A stretch of DNA of 64,000 nt from Lentzea jiangxiensis (GCF_900104175.1 NZ_FNIX01000007.1:62001-126000); one strand, 5' to 3'. Counted from the stretch's first letter, positions 20,930-29,138 are shown. Program-made: numbers and translations. Notes: a model not told the origin generated them from the sequence alone.

Positions 20930-21334
20930 GTGAAGAAGGTCCGACTGCCGGACGGCGCGGTGATCACGGGCCGTGGCCTGCGCGACGGCAAGATCGTGGA
21001 ACCGCACCCGCGGTACGGGGTGTACCTGCAGCCCAAGCCCGTCGACGTGCCGTGGGAGCACGACTGGATCGACTGGCCGGACTTCCGGCTGCCGCGCGAC
21101 CACGAGTCCGCGATCAGGCTGATCCGCTCGCTGCACGCCCGCGCCCTGGCGGGCGAGGACGTCGAGGTGGCGTGCAGCGGGGGCGTGGGACGCACCGGGA
21201 CGGTGATCTCGTGCCTCGCCGTGCTCGCCGGGGTGCCCGCCGACGACGCCGTGGCGTGGACGCGCGCGAACTACCACCGCCGCGCCGTCGAGACGCCGTG
21301 GCAGAAGCGCTGGGTCAGGCGTTTCCCGGTCTAG
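20930..21334 (+). CDS. Protein-tyrosine/dual-specificity phosphatase-like protein
   Basis: A 134-residue protein with the cysteine phosphatase loop CSGGVGR (C-x5-R) followed by TGTVISCLAVLAG. A general-acid Asp may lie in the HDWIDWPDF segment. It fits small bacterial tyrosine phosphatase-like enzymes, though the target is unknown. GTG 20930 is preceded by GGGGAG. It is the third gene of the cupin operon. A 7-bp inverted repeat (CTAGTGG 21331-21337, CCACTAG 21407-21413) spans both its stop codon and that of the convergent MOSC gene. Confidence 0.8.
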   Translation: MKKVRLPDGAVITGRGLRDGKIVEPHPRYGVYLQPKPVDVPWEHDWIDWPDFRLPRDHESAIRLIRSLHARALAGEDVEVACSGGVGRTGTVISCLAVLAGVPADDAVAWTRANYHRRAVETPWQKRWVRRFPV

Positions 21335-21409
21335 TGGCACGTCGGCGGCGCGATCCGCGCCCAGCGGGCCGTCTCACTCGGACCCGCCGGCAACGTCTGT
21401 GCCGCACCA

Positions 21410-22078
21410 CTAGGAGTCGAGTTCGACGACCGAACGCTTGTGCACCAGCTCGATCACCTCGGGCGGCACCGAGTCGCCGGCTTCCAGGAGCCGGGGCAGC
21501 AGGTCGGCCTCGGTCGTCACGGCGCGGAAGAACAGCTCGACCGTCACGTCGTGGCCGGGCCGGTGCACCACGCTGATCTCGTCACCCGGTCCGACGAGGC
21601 CCGGCTCCAGCACGCGGAAGTAAGCGCCGGGCCGCGCGACCTGCGTGAACCGCTTCACCCAGCCGCGCTGCCCGAGGAACTCGGCGAACGTGCGGCACGG
21701 GATCCGCGGCCCGGTGACCTCCAGCAGCGCCGTGCCGATCCGCCAGCGCTCGCCGACCAGCGCCGTCGTGTGGTCGACGCCCTGCGTGGTGATGTTCTCG
21801 CCGAACTGGCCGTTGCCGAGCTCGACGCCGAGCTCGGACTCCCACCAGTCGAGGTCCTCGCGCGCATAGCCGTACACGGCCTGGTAGTCGCCGCCGTGCA
21901 CCGACCGGTCACCGATCGAGTCACCCGCGACACCGCTGCCGGCCGTCCCCTTGGGACCGGGTGCGGTGACCTCCAGCGGCCCGTCGACCGGGTGCTTGCC
22001 GATTCCGGTCACGCCCGTGCGGGCGTAGTCGACGGGCACCGTCTTGCGGGCGACGTTCAGCGAGAGCACGACAGGCAT
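21410..22078 (-). CDS. MOSC-domain protein
   Basis: A 222-residue protein of the YiiM-like MOSC class. It has VHGGDYQAVYGYAREDLDWWE, the FGENITTQG motif and the conserved Cys in PRIPCRTFAEFLG, which would bind a molybdenum cofactor or sulfur species. The C-terminal part is a helical three-alpha-like tail. It follows the MerR gene closely with an AAGGTG ribosome site inside the MerR 3' end, so the two form an operon. Confidence 0.9.
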   Translation of the reverse strand: MPVVLSLNVARKTVPVDYARTGVTGIGKHPVDGPLEVTAPGPKGTAGSGVAGDSIGDRSVHGGDYQAVYGYAREDLDWWESELGVELGNGQFGENITTQGVDHTTALVGERWRIGTALLEVTGPRIPCRTFAEFLGQRGWVKRFTQVARPGAYFRVLEPGLVGPGDEISVVHRPGHDVTVELFFRAVTTEADLLPRLLEAGDSVPPEVIELVHKRSVVELDS

Positions 22079-22087
22079 GCCCGCACC

Positions 22088-22477
22088 TTATTGCCCGACC
22101 GCGCGGGCGGCGATCGAATTGACGTAGTCCTCGTACTTCCCGACCTTGTAGGTGATCAGATCCATGCACTCCTGCAGCTGCACCATCTGCTGCCGCACGC
22201 GTTCCTGGTGCTCCTTGAGGATGTCGAGGCGCTGCGGCTCGTTGCCGTCGCCCTGGCGGACCAGCTCGGTGTAGCGGCGGATCTCCGGCACCGGCATCCC
22301 GGACATGCGCAGCATGATGCACATGCGCAGCCAGTCCACGTCCTGCTGCGTGTAGATCCTGCGGCCACCCGGTCCTCTGTGGACCTGGTGCGCGAGGATG
22401 CCTTCCTTCTCGTAGAACCGCAGCGCGTGCACGCTCAGCCCGGTGCGTTCGGCGACCTGTCCGATGCTCAAGCCCAT
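22088..22477 (-). CDS. MerR-family regulator (AdhR/NmlR-like)
   Basis: A 129-residue protein from ATG 22477 (133 residues from 22489). The winged helix (GLSIGQVAERTGLSVHALRFYEKEG) is followed by a long dimerisation helix. It resembles the aldehyde- or electrophile-responsive AdhR/NmlR group in length and in the one Cys near LRMCIMLRMSG. It sits divergently from an aldo/keto reductase across a textbook MerR promoter and upstream of a MOSC gene, which suggests control of a carbonyl-detoxification response. Confidence 0.9.
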   Translation of the reverse strand: MGLSIGQVAERTGLSVHALRFYEKEGILAHQVHRGPGGRRIYTQQDVDWLRMCIMLRMSGMPVPEIRRYTELVRQGDGNEPQRLDILKEHQERVRQQMVQLQECMDLITYKVGKYEDYVNSIAARAVGQ

Positions 22478-22495
22478 GCGTCCGAGCATAGGTAC

Positions 22496-22526
22496 TTGAC
22501 CTGGAGCCGACTCCAGTTCGTAGGTT
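22496..22526 (+). promoter_or_regulatory. MerR-type promoter with 19-bp spacer
   Basis: TTGACC (22496-22501) and TAGGTT (22521-22526) are 19 bp apart, the overlong spacing diagnostic of MerR-activated promoters. The dyad CTGGAG-CCGA-CTCCAG (22501-22516) fills the spacer. Transcription should start at about 22533-22534, that is on the ATG of the aldo/keto reductase, giving a leaderless mRNA. Confidence 0.85.
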
Positions 22527-22533
22527 TTCCGGC

Positions 22534-23574
22534 ATGACTATGCGTTATCGCGTGCTCGGGGGAACCGGCATCGAGGTCAGCCACCACTGCCTCGGCGCCA
22601 TGATGTTCGGCTCGGTCGCCAACAACGACCACGAGGAGGGCGTGCGGATCATCCACCGCGCCCTCGAGGCGGGCGTCAACTTCGTCGACACCGCCGACAT
22701 GTACTCGGCCGGCGAGTCGGAGGAGATCGTCGGCAAGGCCCTGGAGGGCCGCCGAGACGACGTCGTGCTGGCCACGAAGGTGCACTTCCCGCTGGGGGAG
22801 GGCCGCAACCGCGGCGGCAACTCGCGGCGGTACGTCGTGCGCGCCGTCGAGGACAGCCTGCGGCGGCTGCGGACCGACTGGATCGACGTCTACCAGGTGC
22901 ACCGGCCGGACTACTCCACCGACGTGGAGGAGACGTTGTCGGTGCTCACGGACCTGGTGCGAGCGGGCAAGATCCGGGCGTTCGGCTGCTCGACGTTCCC
23001 GGCGGAGGAGATCGTCGAGGCGCACCACGTGGCGCTGAACCGCGGGCTGATGCGGTTCCGGACCGAGCAGCCGCCCTACTCGCTGCTGGCGCGCGGGGTG
23101 GAGCGGTCGGTGCTGCCGACGGCGCGGAGGCTCGGGATGGGTGTGCTGGTGTGGAGCCCGCTGGCCAGCGGGTTCCTGTCCGGGAAGCACCGGCGCGGCG
23201 GGGCGGCCGAGGCGTTCCGGGCGACGCTCACCCCGGAGCGGTTCGACGAGTCGCTGCCGGGCAACACGGCCAAGTTCGACGCCGTGGAGAAGTTCGCGGA
23301 GCTCGCCGACGAGATGGGGGTGTCGCTGCCGGCGCTGGCCGTCGCGTTCGTGACGACGCACCCGGCCGTGACCTCGGCGATCACCGGTCCGCGCACGATG
23401 GAGCACCTGGAGTCGTTGCTGGAGGGCGCCTCGCTGGTGCTGACCGACGACGTGCTCGACCGCATTGACGCGATCGTGCCGCCCGGCGTCGACACCTACG
23501 ACGTGAGCGGGGGCTGGAAGCCCGCGTCGCTGCTGGATCCCCACCAGCGACGCAGGCCGCTCGATCAGCGCTGA
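22534..23574 (+). CDS. Aldo/keto reductase
   Basis: A 346-residue NADPH-dependent reductase of the AKR barrel type. The catalytic tetrad is Asp/Tyr in DTADMYSAG, Lys in LATKVHF and His in VYQVHRPD. The C-terminal cofactor region contains SAITGPRTMEHLE. It is expected to reduce aldehydes or ketones and is under the divergent MerR regulator. The ATG at 22534 lies at the predicted transcription start. The last codons and stop fall within a 14-bp tandem repeat. Confidence 0.92.
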   Translation: MTMRYRVLGGTGIEVSHHCLGAMMFGSVANNDHEEGVRIIHRALEAGVNFVDTADMYSAGESEEIVGKALEGRRDDVVLATKVHFPLGEGRNRGGNSRRYVVRAVEDSLRRLRTDWIDVYQVHRPDYSTDVEETLSVLTDLVRAGKIRAFGCSTFPAEEIVEAHHVALNRGLMRFRTEQPPYSLLARGVERSVLPTARRLGMGVLVWSPLASGFLSGKHRRGGAAEAFRATLTPERFDESLPGNTAKFDAVEKFAELADEMGVSLPALAVAFVTTHPAVTSAITGPRTMEHLESLLEGASLVLTDDVLDRIDAIVPPGVDTYDVSGGWKPASLLDPHQRRRPLDQR

Positions 23575-23624
23575 ATCACCGGCGCTGACTCACCAGCGCT
23601 GACTCACCACCGCTGACTCACCAC
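23569..23624. repeat. Four tandem copies of a 14-bp repeat across two stop codons
   Basis: Four consecutive 14-bp units starting CGCTGA (23569, 23583, 23597, 23611) differ at only a few positions; the third and fourth are identical. The first unit contains the aldo/keto reductase stop codon and the last contains that of the minus-strand secreted protein. Replication slippage around the convergent gene ends is the simplest cause. Confidence 0.9.
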
Positions 23625-24742
23625 CGCTGGGTGCTCAGACCGGTGCCCAGGTAGATCTGGTCGTAGGAGTTGCCGTCGTTGTCGTCGGTGTAGACGACGG
23701 TGATGCGGCCCCACGGGTCGACGCCCACGGCCGGCTCGTCCTGCCTGCCGGTGGCGTTGGAGACCGTGAGCTGCCGCTCCGGCCGGCCGGTCGTGGTGCC
23801 GTCGGGGTTGTAGACGCTCGTGTGCACGTCCTGCGCCTCCGCCGTGGTCACCGCGACGCCGAGCTGGTCGTCGATGCCGACCTGCGGGTCGGCGCCGGTG
23901 GTCACGGCGTTGGCGGTGCCCCGTGCGGCGCCGGCCGCGGTGAACGACCGCGACCGCACCCCGGCCTGCTCCCAGGCGACGGCGAAGTCGCCGGTGAAGT
24001 TGGCCGCCACGGCGGGGCGTTTCCCCTGCCCCGTCGTGGTCTGCGCCTGCTTGACGCCACCGGCCGGGGTGACGATCTTGCGGGCGACGTCCGCGTCCGC
24101 CTCCCACACGATCACCGCGTTGCCCGCCGCTCCCATCGCGACCTGCGGCTTGGCGTGGGTGCCGCCGGCGTTGTTGACCTGCGCCTCGTAGGACTTGGAG
24201 CTGATCGACGCGAACATGCTCACGCGGGTGGTGGATGCGTTCGTGCCCTGCTTGTCCTCCCACGTGACCGCGAAGCCGGCGCTGTCCGGGTCGGCCGCGA
24301 CGCTCGGGAAGTACTGCTGGCCGTCGGAGTTCGCGTTGGCCGTGCCGGAACCGGACACGCTGCCGCTCGCGCTGACGGAGCGGACGGCGATGTTGTAGTA
24401 GCCGTTGCCGTCCGGGTCCTCGGACCAGACGACGACCGCGCTGCCGTCCTCGCGCACCGACACGTCCGGCTGCCAGTGCCGCCACGTGCCGGTGCCGCCG
24501 GTGCTCAGCTTCTTCTCGTAGACCGACGTCCCCTCCCGGTAGAGGCGGATCCAGACGTCGGAGTGGACCGGGTCCTCCGGGGCGGAGGTGTCGCGGTCGT
24601 CCTCCCACACGACAGCGGTGTACCCGTTGCGGGAGGAGGAGGCGGACGCGTTGTCCTGGTCGCCGGTCGAGTCGCTGTTGACCGTCGACCACGTCATCGG
24701 GGCGGGGGCGAGCAGCAGGCTCGCGATCAGCAGTGTCTTCAC
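23618..24742 (-). CDS. Secreted repeat protein, probable beta-propeller
   Basis: A 374-residue exported protein. A short signal peptide (MKTLLIASLLLAPAP) is followed by about six repeats of roughly 50 residues, each with an alternating AVVWE or AVTWED strand and a preceding P-x-V-A motif. This pattern suits a beta-propeller-like or BNR-type fold. No catalytic residues are recognised. The GTG at 24742 overlaps the PhoD stop (GTGA), so the two secreted proteins are made together. Confidence 0.7.
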   Translation of the reverse strand: MKTLLIASLLLAPAPMTWSTVNSDSTGDQDNASASSSRNGYTAVVWEDDRDTSAPEDPVHSDVWIRLYREGTSVYEKKLSTGGTGTWRHWQPDVSVREDGSAVVVWSEDPDGNGYYNIAVRSVSASGSVSGSGTANANSDGQQYFPSVAADPDSAGFAVTWEDKQGTNASTTRVSMFASISSKSYEAQVNNAGGTHAKPQVAMGAAGNAVIVWEADADVARKIVTPAGGVKQAQTTTGQGKRPAVAANFTGDFAVAWEQAGVRSRSFTAAGAARGTANAVTTGADPQVGIDDQLGVAVTTAEAQDVHTSVYNPDGTTTGRPERQLTVSNATGRQDEPAVGVDPWGRITVVYTDDNDGNSYDQIYLGTGLSTQRW

Positions 24743-26253
24743 GGCGCCTGCAATCCGGGGTTGGTGGACTCGACGACGTAGCTGCCGACCGTCTTCACCG
24801 GGTAGTCGCGCACGGTGACCTTGTCGACGGCGCGGAAGTCGACCCGCATCTGAGCCGAGGTGGTGCGGGTCCTCACGTACCCGCGCAGGTTCTTGAAGTA
24901 CTTCACGTGCGGGTTCAGCGTCGGGTTGAGGCTGTTGTCGGCCGCGTTGCCGTCACCGCCGGACGTGACCGACGTGGTGACGAGCTCGGTGCCGATGATC
25001 CGGTTCTGGGTGCCGTAGTTCTGCATGAGGTTCGCGGCCCAACTGCGGTGCACGTCGCCCGTGAGCACGACGGTGCCCTTGTTGCCGTTGGTGTCCCACG
25101 CGTTCTGGATGCGGGTGCGGTTGGCCGTGTAGCCGTCCCAGGCGTCCATGCTCTTCGAACCGTCCGCCGCGGCGAGCCGTTGCGCGAAGAACACCTGCTG
25201 GCCGAGGAAGTCCCACGTGCCGAGCTTCTGCCGCAGGCCGTCGATCAGCCATGTCTCCTGCGACGTGCCGGTGAGCGTGCGCGCGGGGTCGTCGGCGGCC
25301 GGGCAGACCTTCGTGCCGTCACCACAGGCCTGGTCGTTGCGGTACTGGCGGGTGTCGAGCATGTGGAACGTGGCGAGGCTGCCCCAGCGGACCCTGCGGT
25401 GCAGCAGCATGTTCTCGGCCGTGGGCGCCTGGGCGCTGCGCAACGGCATGTGCTCGTAGTACGCCTTGTAGGCGGCCGCGCGGCGGGCCTTGAAGTCGCC
25501 GGCGGGGTTGGTGTCGTTGCGGATCAGGTTCGCGTAGTTGTTCTCGACCTCGTGGTCGTCCCAGACGACCAGCCAGGGCGCCGCGGCGTGCGCGGCCTGC
25601 AGGTCCGGGTCGGTCTTGTACTGGGCGTGGCGGACCCGGTAGTTCGCCAGCGTGCTGATCTCCGCGGAGGGCGCGAACTGGCGGACCTTCGTGGTGGTGG
25701 CGCCGCCTTCGTAGATGTAGTCGCCGAGGTGCAGGACCAGGTCGGGGTGCTCCTCGGCCATGCGGCGGTAGGCCGTGAAGTAGCCCTCCTCGTAGTGCGA
25801 GCACGACGCGAAGAGCATCGTCAGCTCGGGCTGGGTGCCCACGGCCGGTGCGGTGAGGGTGCGGCCGACGGGCGAGATGTGACCGCCGGTGCGGAAGCGG
25901 TACCAGTACTCGCGGCCCGGTTCCAGGCCGGTGAGGGTGACGTGGACGGCGTGCCCGCCCGCCTGGGTGGTGGTGAAGGTGCCGGTGCGGGCGATGGCGG
26001 TGAAGCGCTCGTCGGTGGCGACCTGCCACTCGACGGCGGTGCTGGTGTTGGGCATGCCGCCGAGACCGTCGGCGTTCAGGGGGTTCGGGGCGAGGCGGGT
26101 CCAGATCACGAACCCGTCGGCCGCCGGTTCGCCGGACGCGACGCCCAGGGTGAACGGGTAGCCGATCGCGTTGGCCAGCGCGGGAAGCAGAACTCCGGCG
26201 CTCGCTCCCGCGAGCCCGCCCACGATGAAGGTACGTCTCCGTAACGTGGTCAT
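24739..26253 (-). CDS. phoD: Secreted alkaline phosphatase D (PhoD family)
   Basis: A 504-residue phosphatase/phosphodiesterase with a twin-arginine signal (LRRRTFIVGGLAG) at the N terminus. An N-terminal fibronectin-like PhoD_N domain (about 30-125) precedes the metallophosphatase domain. Metal-site motifs are FASCSHYEEGYF, HLGDYIYEGG, WDDHEVENNYA and LTGDVHRSWAAN. It should release phosphate from organic esters outside the cell using Fe3+ and Ca2+. The ATG at 26253 is preferred; GTG 26262 is possible. No clear Pho box was identified upstream. Confidence 0.93.
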   Translation of the reverse strand: MTTLRRRTFIVGGLAGASAGVLLPALANAIGYPFTLGVASGEPAADGFVIWTRLAPNPLNADGLGGMPNTSTAVEWQVATDERFTAIARTGTFTTTQAGGHAVHVTLTGLEPGREYWYRFRTGGHISPVGRTLTAPAVGTQPELTMLFASCSHYEEGYFTAYRRMAEEHPDLVLHLGDYIYEGGATTTKVRQFAPSAEISTLANYRVRHAQYKTDPDLQAAHAAAPWLVVWDDHEVENNYANLIRNDTNPAGDFKARRAAAYKAYYEHMPLRSAQAPTAENMLLHRRVRWGSLATFHMLDTRQYRNDQACGDGTKVCPAADDPARTLTGTSQETWLIDGLRQKLGTWDFLGQQVFFAQRLAAADGSKSMDAWDGYTANRTRIQNAWDTNGNKGTVVLTGDVHRSWAANLMQNYGTQNRIIGTELVTTSVTSGGDGNAADNSLNPTLNPHVKYFKNLRGYVRTRTTSAQMRVDFRAVDKVTVRDYPVKTVGSYVVESTNPGLQAP

Positions 26254-26264
26254 GACCCGCACAG

Positions 26265-26807
26265 TTACCGGACGCGGGTAAAGGCCCGCCTAATTGCGTG
26301 TGGCCGCAGGGTGGTTTCCCACCAGGCGAAAGCCGCCTGCTCGTCGGTGTGCACGTCGAACGCGTCGGCGAGCAGCTCGGCCGCGCTCAGCGGGAGGCCC
26401 GTGTCGCGGACGGCGCGGTGCAGCAGGGCCACGTGGTCGCGGGACCAGGCGTCGACGCCCAGGCCGGGTAATCGTTCCGCCCGGCAGCACGGCTGGGCGC
26501 ACACCACGACGTCGAACCACTCGTCGTCGTGGTCGTTGAACGCGACCGTGACGCCGAAGCGGTCGGGGCGCAGGGCCGTCACGGTGCTGTGCCGCGTCTC
26601 GAAGCGCAGGTCGTGGGGAAGCGCGGCGAGCCGTCGCGCGGCGTGGCGGTCCGGGCCGGTGATCGGCACGGGGTCGTGGTGGGTGCCGTGGTCCAGCACG
26701 ACCACCTGCCACGCGTTGTGCGTGAGCCGGAGCGCGGCGGCGAGGCCGGCGATCCCGGTGCCCACGACGAGCGCGGTGCGCGCGAAAGCTGTGAGATCTG
26801 TGGCCAT
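26265..26807 (-). CDS. Short FAD-binding oxidoreductase-like protein, probably truncated
   Basis: A 180-residue protein. The N-terminal Rossmann motif GTGIAGLAAALRL and an aspartate-like strand end (VVVLDHG) match FAD-dependent monooxygenases. However, the family is usually 380-500 residues, and the substrate domain and second FAD motif are absent or shortened. It appears to have an internal deletion and may be inactive. It is divergent from a MarR/GbsR-type regulator that would naturally control it. Confidence 0.6.
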   Translation of the reverse strand: MATDLTAFARTALVVGTGIAGLAAALRLTHNAWQVVVLDHGTHHDPVPITGPDRHAARRLAALPHDLRFETRHSTVTALRPDRFGVTVAFNDHDDEWFDVVVCAQPCCRAERLPGLGVDAWSRDHVALLHRAVRDTGLPLSAAELLADAFDVHTDEQAAFAWWETTLRPHAIRRAFTRVR

Positions 26808-26845
26808 GCCAGCCCCTTCCCCCTTAGGATCGAGGCTAGCGAACG

Positions 26846-26861
26846 TTCAGAAATTTCTGAA
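26846..26861. promoter_or_regulatory. 16-bp perfect palindrome in a divergent promoter
   Basis: TTCAGAAATTTCTGAA lies between the flavoprotein gene and the MarR/GbsR-type gene. The partly overlapping GAACGTTC (26841-26848) is also a palindrome. It is probably the operator of the adjacent regulator. Confidence 0.7.
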
Positions 26862-26867
26862 GACAGG

Positions 26868-27341
26868 GTGGCTGTGACGGGCGAGACAGGACGCAGGCAC
26901 GCGGCGGAGCACCTGGCGTTGACGCTGAGCGGTGCGGGGATGCAGCGGATGGCGGCGCGGGTGCTGGCGGCGTTCCTGTTCACCGACGAACCGTCGCTGA
27001 CCGCCGGGGACCTGGCCGAGGAGCTCGGGGCGAGCGCGGGATCGGTGTCCGGCGCGATCAAGATGGTGCTGCAGATGGGGCTGGTCGAGCGGGCGCCCGC
27101 GCCCGGCAGCCGGCGTGAGCACTACCGGATGCGCGACCGGGCGTGGACGACGTTGTACGGCAGGCAGCACGCCCCGATCGACGACATCCTCGCCGCCGTC
27201 TCGGCCGGGGTGGAGACCGTCGGGCCGGGGCCCGCCCGCGAACGGCTGGAGTACATGCGGGACTTCTACGAGTTCCTGCTCGGCGAGGTGCCCTCGATCA
27301 TCGAGCGGTTCGAGCAGCGCCGTGGAGGATCCCGGCCATGA
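26868..27341 (+). CDS. MarR/GbsR-type transcriptional regulator
   Basis: A 157-residue protein. The winged helix covers about residues 25-95 (LTAGDLAEELGASAGSVSGAIKMVLQMGLVERA, shown here as one segment of HTH plus wing start) and is followed by a C-terminal helical dimerisation region (YMRDFYEFLLGE). It belongs to the GbsR-like branch of MarR proteins often found next to exporters or oxidoreductases. Starts are GTG 26868 or GTG 26874. A 16-bp palindrome lies just upstream. Confidence 0.85.
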   Translation: MAVTGETGRRHAAEHLALTLSGAGMQRMAARVLAAFLFTDEPSLTAGDLAEELGASAGSVSGAIKMVLQMGLVERAPAPGSRREHYRMRDRAWTTLYGRQHAPIDDILAAVSAGVETVGPGPARERLEYMRDFYEFLLGEVPSIIERFEQRRGGSRP

Positions 27342-27618
27342 CGAGGTCGAGCAGCCGCTTCGCCTGATCGGCGTCCTGGTTCTGGGCGACCGCGACCAGC
27401 AGCGCCATCACGTCCAGCGGGGTCAGCAGCCGTGTGATGGCCTCGGTCGGCTTGGCGCGGCTGTGCTCGAACGGGTTGACGCCCAGGGCGATCACGGCCT
27501 GCAGCGCGTCCTTGAGGTCGCGCTTGGTCGTGAGGTGGGCGATGAAGCGGTTCATCCACTCCCGCAGCGCCGCCTCGGGGTCGTTGCTCTCCAGCAGTTC
27601 GGGCACCGCGTCGCAGAC
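27298..27618 (-). pseudogene. C-terminal remnant of a TetR-family regulator
   Basis: The minus strand from about 27618 encodes a helical segment (AALREWMNRFIAHLTTKRDL, then DQAKRLLDLVMAGI) typical of the SbtR-like ligand domain of TetR regulators. The DNA-binding half is missing. At the exact point where it should continue upstream, an SDR remnant begins on the opposite strand. Confidence 0.7.
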
Positions 27619-27619
27619 G

Positions 27620-27784
27620 CTGGGCCTGTTCGCCGCTTTGCGCGCCGAGGGCGCCCGCGTCGTGAACGTCAGCTCGACCGGCCACCTGGCGAGCCCCGTG
27701 GTGTTCGACGACATCCACTTCGAGCGCCGCGAGTGCGACCGCCGGCAGGCCTGCGGCCAGTCGAAGACGGCGAACATCCTCTTC
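27620..27784 (+). pseudogene. Internal remnant of a short-chain dehydrogenase
   Basis: The plus strand encodes GARVVNVSSTGHL, then FDDIHFERRE and GQSKTANILF, the middle of a retinol-dehydrogenase-like SDR around the catalytic Ser and the Y/G-x-x-K region (Tyr replaced by Cys in this copy: ACGQSK). Both the cofactor-binding N terminus and the C terminus are lost. It abuts the TetR remnant and is dead. Confidence 0.7.
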
Positions 27785-28008
27785 CGGCGCGGAGGTGCGC
27801 TGCCCACTCCGTACCCGGAAGCGGTGCCGCAGGCGGCCGGTGGGGCCGATGGGTGGCGGCTTCGCGGTCTCGTATCGCGTCGCCGGTTCCGTCGCACGGC
27901 TCGGAGGAGTTCGCCCGCGGGTGGCGAGTCAACATTGCCGCCCGTCTTCATGCAGCCATGGCCCGCCGTCACCGTTCAGCGACCGCACCCTCCGCACGCC
28001 CACGCGCT

Positions 28009-28024
28009 AGAGGTCTGGACCATT
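28009..28024. promoter_or_regulatory. DasR-type operator (dre) upstream of second chitinase
   Basis: AGAGGTCTGGACCATT matches the dre consensus AGTGGTCTAGACCACT at 13 of 16 positions, keeping GGTCT and GACCA. It ends 49 bp before the chitinase start, nearly the same spacing as the site at 13728-13743. Confidence 0.7.
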
Positions 28025-28073
28025 TCGTGCTTCACTGGCAGAGGGTCGCCGCCTGCAAGCGAAAGGTGAGCGA

Positions 28074-29138
28074 ATGTCAGCCCGCACGTTCCCCAGGGCA
28101 CTGACAGCCCTGCTTCTGCTCCTGAGCACCCTCATCCCCGCTCGAGCACAGGCCCAGGCCGAACCGCAACTCCGGGCAGCCGACACCTGCGCCCTCAAAT
28201 CCCGCCCTGCCGGCAAAGTCCTCCACGGCTACTGGGAGAACTGGGACGGCGCGGCGAACGGCGTGCACCCGCCGTTCGGCTGGACCCCGATCACCGACGC
28301 CCGCATCAGGCAGCACGGCTACAACGTGATCAACGCCGCCTTCCCGGTCATCCGCTCCGACGGCACGGTGCTGTGGGAGGACGGCATGGACGCGGGCGTC
28401 AAGGTCGCAACGCCGGCCGAGATGTGCGCGGCGAAGGCCGCCGGGGCCACGATCCTGCTGTCGATCGGGGGCGCCACCGCGGGCATCGACCTGAGCTCGA
28501 CGGCCGTGGCGAACCGGTTCATCGCGACCGTGGTGCCGATCCTCAAGAGGTACAACTTCGACGGGATCGACATCGACATCGAGACCGGGCTGGTGGGCAG
28601 CGGCAACATCAACCAGCTGTCGGCGTCGCAGGCGAACCTCGTCCGCATCATCGACGGGGTGCTGGCGGCGATGCCCGCGGGGTTCGGGCTCACCATGGCA
28701 CCGGAGACCGCGTACGTGACGGGCGGCAGCGTCGTGTACGGCTCGATCTGGGGCGCCTATCTGCCGATCATCAAGAAGTACGCGGACAACGGGCGTCTGT
28801 GGTGGCTGAACATGCAGTACTACAACGGGTCCATGTACGGGTGTTCCGGCGACAGCTACCAGGCCGGGACGGTGCAGGGGTTCGTGGCGCAGACGCAGTG
28901 CCTCGACAAGGGGCTGGTCGTGCAGGGCACCACGATCAAGGTGCCCTACGACAAGCAGGTTCCCGGGTTGCCCGCGCAGCCGGGTGCCGGTGGCGGGTAC
29001 ATGAGCCCTTCGCTGGTGGGGCAGGCGTGGAACAGCTTCGGTGGCCGGCTCAAGGGGGTGATGACCTGGTCGATCAACTGGGACGGTTCACGGGGCTGGA
29101 CGTTCGGTGACAACGTGAAGGCGTTGCAGGGCCGGTAG
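28074..29138 (+). CDS. Secreted GH18 chitinase
   Basis: A 354-residue exported enzyme. The signal peptide covers about residues 1-27, and the GH18 barrel runs from about 45 to the end, with the catalytic FDGIDIDIE (Glu170) and the LLSIGGAT strand. There is no carbohydrate-binding module, unlike the chitinase at 12348. It resembles the single-domain actinomycete chitinase C/D group in the barrel. The ATG at 28074 follows AAAGGTGAG. Both chitinases carry similar DasR-type sites and probably act together on chitin. Confidence 0.93.
   Translation: MSARTFPRALTALLLLLSTLIPARAQAQAEPQLRAADTCALKSRPAGKVLHGYWENWDGAANGVHPPFGWTPITDARIRQHGYNVINAAFPVIRSDGTVLWEDGMDAGVKVATPAEMCAAKAAGATILLSIGGATAGIDLSSTAVANRFIATVVPILKRYNFDGIDIDIETGLVGSGNINQLSASQANLVRIIDGVLAAMPAGFGLTMAPETAYVTGGSVVYGSIWGAYLPIIKKYADNGRLWWLNMQYYNGSMYGCSGDSYQAGTVQGFVAQTQCLDKGLVVQGTTIKVPYDKQVPGLPAQPGAGGGYMSPSLVGQAWNSFGGRLKGVMTWSINWDGSRGWTFGDNVKALQGR

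Noticed and set aside
23569..23624. CRISPR-like repeat array
   Set aside because: The units are 14 bp, directly adjacent without spacers, and lie over two gene ends.
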